This document shows positions 1 through 4,476 of a stretch of 7,883 bases of DNA, in pieces. Both the position numbers and the translations under genes were made by a program. Each line of letters starts with the position of its first letter. The first letter of the stretch is position 1. Where the stretch lies: NCBI GenBank assembly GCA_030673355.1, contig DAOVJF010000102.1:1-7883 (forward strand), read 5' to 3'. This stretch comes from Planctomycetota bacterium (GTDB lineage Bacteria > JAJVIF01 > JAPKYR01). The notes under the pieces were generated by a model that searched no databases, had not been told where the DNA came from, and saw nothing but the letters and a program-made list of their open reading frames with translations.

Positions 1-278
1 GTTACCGTATTAGCGGTAAGTTCTGTGCTGGATGCCTGTGGATTAGTGAACGTACCAAACGCGGGTGGATCGACTGTCCACCGGTATGTTGCACTGGCAC
101 TGGCGATGCGTTCGATTGAGTATTGAGCTGACTGGCCTTCCTGAATAGAATCGGGACCTTGAATCCCACTTGTTTGACTGCCTGAAGGTGTTGTTGGGGA
201 AGATTTGCTGCCTCCCCCTCCGCAGCTTGTCATGATGACTAGTAGGAGGGTAAGAAGTGCGGCTAGGTAGGAACGCAT
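1..278 (-). CDS. Surface lipoprotein, N-terminal part (runs off left edge)
   Basis: The first 92 residues of a protein whose C-terminus lies beyond the left edge. The start is ATG at 278, with the Shine-Dalgarno AAGGAG at 286-291 and a 7-nt spacer. Residues 1-18 form a short lipoprotein signal peptide (Arg2, then a Leu-rich core) ending in MTSC, so Cys19 is the likely lipidated residue; Met at -3 is slightly atypical for a lipobox. A flexible Gly/Ser/Thr/Pro/Gln-rich linker follows (residues 20-41). From about residue 42 the sequence (PDSIQEGQSAQYSI, then YRWTVDPPAFGTF) resembles the first strands of an Ig-like or PKD-type beta-sandwich as found in secreted adhesins and surface proteins. The fold assignment is inference; the lipoprotein call is seen directly. 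Function is unknown. It is divergent from the thiamine-binding protein gene. Confidence 0.8.
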   Translation of the reverse strand, partial: MRSYLAALLTLLLVIMTSCGGGGSKSSPTTPSGSQTSGIQGPDSIQEGQSAQYSIERIASASATYRWTVDPPAFGTFTNPQASSTELTANTV

Positions 279-433
279 ATTGGCTCTCCTTCAATGTGAT
301 GAGTAATCGAGTTACAGGAGTGTGACGGGGTGCGGACCATCACAATATCCAGATACCATGTCATAAGGATATACGCAAGTAGTTTTCGCGATTTTTTATC
401 AAAAAAACATGATATGTCGCTATATGCAAAAGC

Positions 434-461
434 GGGACATTTTGGTGGCTCGCGATATAAT
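434..461 (+). promoter_or_regulatory. Sigma70-like promoter for the thiamine-binding gene
   Basis: The -35 candidate is GGGACA (434-439, four of six consensus positions). A 16-bp spacer separates it from a perfect -10 TATAAT (456-461). Transcription would start near 468 and give a leader of about 134 nt before the ATG at 602. The -35 overlaps the right arm of the bulged hairpin at 414-440, which could be an operator. Assignment is by consensus match only. Confidence 0.45.
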
Positions 462-467
462 ATGCCA

Positions 468-601
468 ACCCATTGATTAATTTAAAATCACGGGTGCCGA
501 CAGTGATTGCAGCACGGAGTGTTTTCTGAATACGGACCCGGCCTGAGGTATACTTACCGGGTATTCCATATCAAAAATTTTAACTCCGGAGAGACTCTAT
601 C
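468..601 (+). promoter_or_regulatory. Structured 5' leader with mutually exclusive helices, possibly a riboswitch
   Basis: The leader contains CGGGT (491-495), which can pair with ACCCG (536-540). The same ACCCG is part of ACCCGG (536-541), which can instead pair with CCGGGT (557-562). A smaller GGTA/TACC hairpin (547-550 with 555-558) competes with the second helix. Competing helices of this kind are typical of attenuators and riboswitches. The order of short motifs (GGGTGCC, CTGA, ACCC, CCTGA, a small hairpin) loosely follows the TPP (THI-box) riboswitch, and the downstream gene is a thiamine-binding-family protein. However, the conserved CUGAGA is CTGAAT here and the invariant GAUAAU and GCGUAGGGA segments are missing, so this is not a recognisable TPP riboswitch. 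No poly-U terminator is visible, so any control would more likely act on translation at GGAGAG (588-593). Confidence 0.3.
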
Positions 602-898
602 ATGCTTGTTTCTTTCGCAATGATCCCACTCGACAAAGGACCCCACTTTTCTCATATTGTGGCGAAATCCCTGAAAATCATTAAAAAATCGGGACTGCCG
701 CATGAGTTGACGGCGATGTCCACATTAATTGAAGGCGACTGGGATGAGGTTATGGATGTAATAAACCGGTGCCGTCTGGAGATGCGGAAGGATTCCGGGA
801 GAGTGAGTATAAAAATCTGGATCGATGACAAGGCCGGTGCGGAAGGTATGCTTAAAGGTAAGGTAAAATCTGTCGCGGAAATTTTAAATGACGCCTGA
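602..898 (+). CDS. MTH1187/YkoF-family thiamine-binding protein
   Basis: A complete 98-residue protein of the PF01910 (formerly DUF77) family, a small ferredoxin-like fold protein that usually forms multimers. Members related to YkoF bind thiamine or HMP, but for the short MTH1187 type the ligand is mainly inferred. It is soluble and cytoplasmic, with no signal peptide. Family hallmarks visible are the N-terminal strand LVSFAMIPLDKG (residues 2-13), the helix with FSHIVAKSLKIIKKSGLPHEL, and the core motif TAMSTLIEGDWDEV (37-50), in which T-x-IEG-x-(W/F)-DEV is typical. A second helix and strand follow (RVSIKIWIDDK). The start is ATG at 602 with GGAGAG at 588-593 (8-nt spacer). Length matches the family's usual 95-105 residues. 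It has its own promoter and leader and seems monocistronic, with the OFA transporter 178 nt downstream under a separate promoter. Confidence 0.9.
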   Translation: MLVSFAMIPLDKGPHFSHIVAKSLKIIKKSGLPHELTAMSTLIEGDWDEVMDVINRCRLEMRKDSGRVSIKIWIDDKAGAEGMLKGKVKSVAEILNDA

Positions 899-918
899 TG
901 GGTTTGCGTTACCCATTA
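896..918 (+). terminator. Hairpin at the end of the thiamine-binding gene
   Basis: TGATGGGT (896-903) can pair with ACCCATTA (911-918), 8 bp including one G-U pair, with a 7-nt loop. The stem begins at the stop codon. It is followed by an A-rich rather than T-rich tract, so it is not a standard intrinsic terminator on the plus strand. It may instead protect the transcript's 3' end or act with Rho. Confidence 0.3.
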
Positions 919-974
919 ACCAGGTTGAAAAAATATAGAAAAAATGCCATATTCCATATCCAGCCGAATGGGCT

Positions 975-1002
975 TTGAAAAGGGCAGGGATTCTGGTATA
1001 TT
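975..1002 (+). promoter_or_regulatory. Extended -10 promoter for the OFA transporter
   Basis: The -35 candidate is TTGAAA (975-980). A 16-bp spacer leads to the -10 TATATT (997-1002), preceded by TGG (994-996), which forms an extended -10 element. Predicted transcription starts near 1009, giving a leader of about 68 nt. The inverted repeat at 1000-1016 sits on the -10 and start site. Confidence 0.5.
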
Positions 1003-1016
1003 CTACTTGTTAGAAT
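1000..1016. repeat. Inverted repeat over the transcription start of the OFA gene
   Basis: ATTCTA (1000-1005) and TAGAAT (1011-1016) form a perfect 6-bp inverted repeat with a 5-bp spacer. It overlaps the predicted -10 and +1 positions, where a repressor site would block open complex formation. It is short enough to be chance; the operator role is inference from position. Confidence 0.3.
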
Positions 1017-1076
1017 TTTCACAAGCATTGAAAGTAATGGGGGAACAGACAAATTATTACCAGTGAGGACGATTTG

Positions 1077-2372
1077 ATGATGAAATCCGGACCCGGAATG
1101 AACAGATGGCTGGTTGTACTCGGAGCGATCCTGATACAACTGTGCCTTGGAGCGATTTATGCATGGTCGGCATATACTGCGGAGCTGACAAAACCTTTTG
1201 CAGAGGGCGGTCTCTACGGTTTTACCAAAGCCCAATCCCAACTGCCTTTTTCGATAGGCCTTGCGACTTTCGCGGTGGTGATGGTCCTGGCCGGGAACTG
1301 GCAGAAAAAAGCAGGCCCGAAAATCGTGTCAATGACTGGAGGTATTGTGCTTGGAATTGGATACATCCTTGCCGGCCTCCTTGGGAAATCACTTGCCATG
1401 CAGGTGGTACTTCTTGGTCTGGTTGGCGGTGCGGGAATCGGCCTCGCCTATGTATGCCCTATCGCAGTGGGTGTGAAATGGTTCCCGGATAAGAAAGGCA
1501 TGATAACGGGACTGGCCGTGGCAGGATTTGGTTTCGGTGCGCTTATATGGGTCAAGCTGGCGGGATCATGGGGTCATTTGATTGGTAACCTGGGTCTTTC
1601 GCAAACATGGTTAATTTTTGGGATTATTTACATGGTTGCCGTTCTCATTGGCTCAATCTGGATGGTGAACCCGCCCGATGGATACAAGCCTGAGGGTTGG
1701 GAACCAGCGGAACCCGAGGGTGGGTCGGCTACCGGTTCGGTGGAATTCAACCAGTTCCAGATGCTTAAAACTCCCCAGTTTTACATGATCTGGTTTTGCT
1801 TTATCGCCGGAGCTATGGCAGGCCTGATGGTGATAGGTGTAATCAAATTATTTGGGATCGACTCGCTGCAGACCACAGGCATGACAGCGGAACAGGCTGC
1901 CGCGACAGCAGGTACGGCCATGGCGGTTTTTTACTCGCTTGCCAACGGAATCGGACGAATCGCCTGGGGAATGATCTCGGATAAAATCGGACGTAAAATA
2001 GCAATTTTCCTGATGTGCCTGATACAGGGGATCGCGATGCTTGCGTTTTTCTATGTTGGCAACACGGCTATCGGACTTTTCATTATGGCCGCGATTATTG
2101 GATTCAATTTTGGCGGTAATTTCGCACTTTATCCTGCGGCGACGGCGGATTATTTTGGAAATAAGAGTGTGGGCGTCAACTATGGCTGGATGTTCACCGC
2201 GTATGGTGTGGGTGGACTTGTAGGCCCGCAGATCGCCGGATATTTCAGGGACCTGGCATCGGGCGGCGCGGGTTACGGTGCCTGGATGACCCCGTTCATG
2301 ATCGCGGGTGCGGCAAGTATTATCGCGGCAATTGTAATTTTAATAACAGTAAAACCAAAACCCGCCGGCTAA
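1077..2372 (+). CDS. OFA-family MFS carboxylate transporter
   Basis: A complete inner-membrane protein of 431 residues with about 12 transmembrane helices, close to the usual 400-430 for the OFA (oxalate:formate antiporter-like, OxlT/YhjX) branch of the MFS. Visible hallmarks are TM1 with LCLGAIYAWSAY (residues 22-33), the central cytoplasmic loop starting NPPDGYKPEGW (198-208), which is typical of OFA members, the MFS motif after TM8 GRIAWGMISDKIGRK (293-307), and the TM11 region ADYFGNKSVGVNYGWMFTAYG (357-377). The start is ATG at 1077, with GAGGA at 1065-1069 and a 7-nt spacer; an in-frame TTG (1074) is too close to the Shine-Dalgarno and ATG 1080 is possible. Substrate cannot be read from sequence: family members carry oxalate/formate, pyruvate, lactate or related monocarboxylates, and no oxalate decarboxylase or formyl-CoA transferase gene is nearby. 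Monocistronic, with its own promoter and terminator hairpins. Confidence 0.9.
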   Translation: MMKSGPGMNRWLVVLGAILIQLCLGAIYAWSAYTAELTKPFAEGGLYGFTKAQSQLPFSIGLATFAVVMVLAGNWQKKAGPKIVSMTGGIVLGIGYILAGLLGKSLAMQVVLLGLVGGAGIGLAYVCPIAVGVKWFPDKKGMITGLAVAGFGFGALIWVKLAGSWGHLIGNLGLSQTWLIFGIIYMVAVLIGSIWMVNPPDGYKPEGWEPAEPEGGSATGSVEFNQFQMLKTPQFYMIWFCFIAGAMAGLMVIGVIKLFGIDSLQTTGMTAEQAAATAGTAMAVFYSLANGIGRIAWGMISDKIGRKIAIFLMCLIQGIAMLAFFYVGNTAIGLFIMAAIIGFNFGGNFALYPAATADYFGNKSVGVNYGWMFTAYGVGGLVGPQIAGYFRDLASGGAGYGAWMTPFMIAGAASIIAAIVILITVKPKPAG

Positions 2373-2381
2373 AATGTAACT

Positions 2382-2429
2382 TGCGCATTCTGCGCATGAC
2401 ATTCAGTCAAACATGCATTCTGCATGTTT
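2382..2429 (+). terminator. Two tandem TTC-loop hairpins after the OFA gene
   Basis: Hairpin 1 is TGCGCA-TTC-TGCGCA (2382-2396, 6-bp stem). Hairpin 2 is AAACATGCA-TTC-TGCATGTTT (2409-2429, 9-bp stem), continuing into CATTTG. Both have the same three-base TTC loop flanked by TGCA-like arms, which suggests a duplicated unit. They start 10 nt after the OFA stop codon and precede the exbB promoter, so a termination or 3'-end protection role fits. The T tract is interrupted, so intrinsic termination strength is uncertain. Confidence 0.5.
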
Positions 2430-2460
2430 CATTTGTCCGCTTTAAAAAACCCACCTGCGA

Positions 2461-2488
2461 TTGCGCATTAGTCCCATTTCATTATACT
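2461..2488 (+). promoter_or_regulatory. Promoter of the exbB-exbD-tonB operon
   Basis: The -35 candidate is TTGCGC (2461-2466), followed by a 16-bp spacer and the -10 TATACT (2483-2488, five of six consensus positions). The predicted start is at about 2494-2496, only 6-8 nt before the exbB ATG at 2502. I see no Fur-box-like repeat (GATAATGATAATCATTATC type) in this region, so iron control is not supported by the sequence. Confidence 0.5.
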
Positions 2489-2501
2489 CACAAGTGTTCA
2501 C

Positions 2502-3086
2502 ATGTCCGGATCAGACATACAGGTACTCTGGCTCCTCAAGGGAGGAGTTTTCATCTGGCCGATATTACTCTTATCGGTACTCGGCCTCTATTTCCTTCTC
2601 GATCGCATGATCCATTTCTGGATTACCATTCCCCGAATCAAGGCGTCGGTTGAAAATATCCTGAACGGTGCAAAATCCGAACCCGCGGGACATTTCGCCA
2701 AAGCTCTCACGGATTCCCTCAATCAAAATAATCTCGATAAAGACCTTCTGGAAATCGAGATCGAAAAAGACCTGGGTGATGCTGAACGCTATGTAAACGG
2801 ACTCGGAATAATCTCGCAGGTCGCGCCGCTCCTCGGACTCCTTGGAACCGTCACCGGGATGATCCAGGCTTTTCAGCGTATACAGGACCTCGCAGGGCAG
2901 GTAAATCCATCCATCCTTGCGGGCGGAATCTGGGAGGCACTGATCACCACCGCGGTCGGGATGACTGTCGCGATCCCGGCACTTGTCGGGGCGCTTTATT
3001 TCAACAGCCGGATTAAAAGCCTGGAAATACATTTACACGGCGCACTTACGAGAATCCTGAAGCAATCGCAGCCGGGGGGTTCGTGA
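2502..3086 (+). CDS. exbB: ExbB/TolQ/MotA-family proton channel subunit
   Basis: A complete 194-residue inner-membrane protein. ExbB pentamers house an ExbD dimer and use the proton motive force to energise TonB. TM1 spans about residues 15-38 (GGVFIWPILLLSVLGLYFLL). A cytoplasmic region of about 60 residues contains an acidic helix (LEIEIEKDLGDAERYV). The family signature APLLGLLGTVTGMIQAF (108-124) marks TM2. TM3 carries IWEALITTAVGMTVAIPALVG (143-163). Glu145 and Thr150 correspond by motif to E. coli ExbB Glu176 and Thr181, and Thr116 to Thr148, all in the proton path. It is shorter than E. coli ExbB (244 residues) at the N-terminus, as in many non-enteric homologues. The start is ATG at 2502; no Shine-Dalgarno is present, and the next Met lies inside TM1. 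The stop codon overlaps the exbD ATG by one base. TolQ is the alternative name, but the downstream TonB favours ExbB. Confidence 0.92.
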   Translation: MSGSDIQVLWLLKGGVFIWPILLLSVLGLYFLLDRMIHFWITIPRIKASVENILNGAKSEPAGHFAKALTDSLNQNNLDKDLLEIEIEKDLGDAERYVNGLGIISQVAPLLGLLGTVTGMIQAFQRIQDLAGQVNPSILAGGIWEALITTAVGMTVAIPALVGALYFNSRIKSLEIHLHGALTRILKQSQPGGS

Positions 3087-3499
3087 TGTCCGGTCGGAGA
3101 AATTCCGGGAGAAGAGGCTATAGCCCGCCGGTAGTACCGATCGCACCGCTCATCGATGTGGTTTTTCTCCTCCTGATTTTTTTCATGCTCGTGACAAGTT
3201 TCCAGAATCCCGCTCTCGAACTGACACTTCCGGGTAGCACGACAGCAACCTCCACCGATGAACGCAGTGTGACTATCAGGATCACCGGATCGGGCAACCT
3301 TTATCTCGACCTCGAACGGATCGAATGGGCCGACCTGAGTTCACGGATCTCTGAAAGAAAAAATGAAATAGACCTTGTGAGAATATCCGCGGATCGATCG
3401 ACACCGTATGAGGATATCATCCGCGCCATGGACGCTGTCCGTGTGACAGGTATCACAGGGATAGCGATGGAAGCTACTATTTATCCACAGGAAGAATAA
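3086..3499 (+). CDS. exbD: ExbD/TolR-family biopolymer transport protein
   Basis: A complete 137-residue protein with one N-terminal membrane anchor and a periplasmic domain, the partner of ExbB. A short basic cytoplasmic tail (residues 1-15, several Arg) precedes the segment IAPLIDVVFLLLIFFMLVTSF (19-39). Asp24 in PLIDVVF is the conserved protonatable aspartate, equivalent to E. coli ExbD Asp25. The periplasmic part (about 45-137) has the usual ExbD pattern: strands such as SVTIRITGSGNLYLD, then ISADRSTPYEDIIRAMDAVRVTGI, close to the family's consensus D-x-x-x-x-Y-x-x-(I/V)-(I/V)-x-x-(M/L)-D. Length is typical (about 135-145). The ATG at 3086 shares its A with the exbB stop codon, and a G-run (3074-3079) serves as ribosome binding site. 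A GTG three bases upstream (3083) is possible but less likely. Translational coupling to exbB is expected. Confidence 0.93.
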   Translation: MSGRRNSGRRGYSPPVVPIAPLIDVVFLLLIFFMLVTSFQNPALELTLPGSTTATSTDERSVTIRITGSGNLYLDLERIEWADLSSRISERKNEIDLVRISADRSTPYEDIIRAMDAVRVTGITGIAMEATIYPQEE

Positions 3500-3507
3500 T
3501 TGGCGAC

Positions 3508-4206
3508 ATGACCGGACTGTTTAAAAATTGGCGATGGATTCTCCTGGTTGTTTCGATCCTTGTGCACATTTTTCTGTTGTTTTCGGTGAAACTCCCGGAC
3601 ACGCTGAATATTCCGGTCACTACCGAAATTCTGATAACTCTCAATGAGCCGGAACCGGAAATTCCACATGAACCGGTAAGAGAGCCGGTACGCGAATCAC
3701 CGCAACCTGATCCTGAAACTGTTAACGAAATTACAGAAATAACCGAGGTAGTTACATCAGAGATCGAAGCTGAAACTCTGGGTGATGAATCTCAGGAAAA
3801 TAGTGCGCAAAACGGTGATTTGGAAAATGAACAGGTGTCCGACGAAGAAATTGATGGTTCTCCGGACGATATTCCCGCAACCATTCCCGAACCGGAACCT
3901 GAAATCGACATCGATGCATTGCTCGCGGATTATGCGGCTTCGGTGAAAAATAAAATCCGGAATTCGAAACAATATCCTGAAATCAGCCATCGACTCGGTG
4001 AGACTGGAACAGTTGAGGTCAATTTTACCCTCGCGTCCACCGGGGAATTAACCCTGGTCTCGATATCGACATCGTCCGGATTCGATCATCTTGATAATGC
4101 GGCGATCGATGCGGTCCGGAACGCGGCGCCATTCGAACCAATCCCCCCTGAGACAGAACGTGAGACCTTGTCGATGTCAATAACACTGGTATTTGAGTTG
4201 AGTTGA
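3508..4206 (+). CDS. tonB: TonB energy-transducing protein
   Basis: A complete 232-residue protein that spans the periplasm and transmits ExbBD energy to outer-membrane TonB-dependent receptors. An N-terminal signal anchor covers residues 10-28; Ser16 and His20 form the S-x-x-x-H face, at the same positions as in E. coli TonB, where His20 is essential for ExbBD coupling. The linker (about 47-137) is rich in Glu-Pro (EPEPEIPHEPVREP; PEPEPEIDID) and strongly acidic: by my count 31 Asp/Glu against 2 Arg and no Lys. The C-terminal TonB domain (about 140-232) shows KQYPEISHRLGETGTVEV, the turn STSSGFDHLDNAA (187-199) and AAPFEPIPPE (206-215), all standard. It starts 8 nt after exbD. The only Shine-Dalgarno-like sequence, AGGAAGA (3489-3495), lies 12 nt upstream, so expression may rely on coupling. 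Confidence 0.92.
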   Translation: MTGLFKNWRWILLVVSILVHIFLLFSVKLPDTLNIPVTTEILITLNEPEPEIPHEPVREPVRESPQPDPETVNEITEITEVVTSEIEAETLGDESQENSAQNGDLENEQVSDEEIDGSPDDIPATIPEPEPEIDIDALLADYAASVKNKIRNSKQYPEISHRLGETGTVEVNFTLASTGELTLVSISTSSGFDHLDNAAIDAVRNAAPFEPIPPETERETLSMSITLVFELS

Positions 4207-4230
4207 CTGGACATATTTAGCATTGATGTA

Positions 4231-4326
4231 CGTCGGCAAGCACGTTCGACCCGAAGATTTTCAAGGCGTGCGGGATGGAGATGTCTCACTCAGCTTGCCG
4301 ACGCCACGCGTTCAGGATGCTTCGGG
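4231..4326. repeat. Interleaved inverted repeats downstream of tonB
   Basis: CGTCGGCAAGC (4231-4241) is perfectly inverted as GCTTGCCGACG (4293-4303), 11 bp with a 51-bp interior. A second perfect pair, CCCGAAG (4250-4256) and CTTCGGG (4320-4326), straddles the right arm of the first, so the two helices interleave like a pseudoknot. A third pair, GCACG (4240-4244) with CGTGC (4267-4271), overlaps the first by two bases and would be an alternative fold. The 4226-4333 stretch is also an open frame of 35 codons, but it lacks a ribosome binding site. It could be a structured 3' UTR, a small RNA or a remnant of a short repetitive element; the sequence does not decide. Confidence 0.55.
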
Positions 4327-4411
4327 ATTATGACCGGCAAAAAGATGGAGTCCCTGAACACGAATCACTATTTAATAAAAAGGAGTGGTATAAGATATTA
4401 TATGAAATGAG

Positions 4412-4438
4412 AAAACCCGGGTAATGTTACCCGGGCTT
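4412..4438. terminator. Bidirectional terminator between tonB and the cytochrome gene
   Basis: A perfect stem CCCGGGTAA (4416-4424) and TTACCCGGG (4427-4435) with a TG centre; in practice it is an 8-bp stem with an ATGT loop. On the minus strand the stem is followed by TTTTCTCATTTC, a reasonable U tract that ends the cytochrome transcript 41 nt after its stop codon. On the plus strand it is followed by CTTCTCT, weaker but usable for the exbB-exbD-tonB transcript. The position between convergent genes supports a shared role. Confidence 0.75.
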
Positions 4439-4476
4439 CTCTATAGAAATTTTTATTCCAAAATTATAATTTCAGA

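Larger units (their letters stand above)
279..601. other. Divergent intergenic region
   Basis: A gene-free stretch between the minus-strand lipoprotein gene and the plus-strand thiamine-binding gene. The left half (279-430) is AT-rich and includes the A/T tract ATTTTTTATCAAAAAAAC (391-408). A bulged hairpin lies at 414-440 (ATGTC-GC pairing with GC-gg-GACAT). The right half carries a sigma70-like promoter (434-461) and a structured leader (about 468-601), listed separately. I found no coding frame with a ribosome binding site. No convincing promoter for the lipoprotein gene could be picked out. Confidence 0.7.

Noticed and set aside
43..294. An 83-codon minus-strand frame overlapping the lipoprotein start.
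   Set aside because: It is out of frame with the lipoprotein frame (ATG at 278), which has a lipobox and a well-placed ribosome binding site; the alternative product has no recognisable features.
411..482. A 23-codon frame starting at an ATG near 410 on the plus strand.
   Set aside because: No ribosome binding site, it overlaps the promoter and hairpin, and the peptide has no recognisable character.
562..960. Direct repeat TATTCCATATC at 562-572 and 950-960, upstream of two adjacent genes.
   Set aside because: Eleven-base repeats in AT-rich intergenic DNA are expected by chance; the distances to the two start codons and promoters are not comparable.
4226..4333. A 35-codon open frame after tonB as a separate small gene.
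   Set aside because: There is no ribosome binding site or promoter, and the frame coincides with an inverted-repeat structure that explains the non-random sequence equally well. Kept only as part of a finding.
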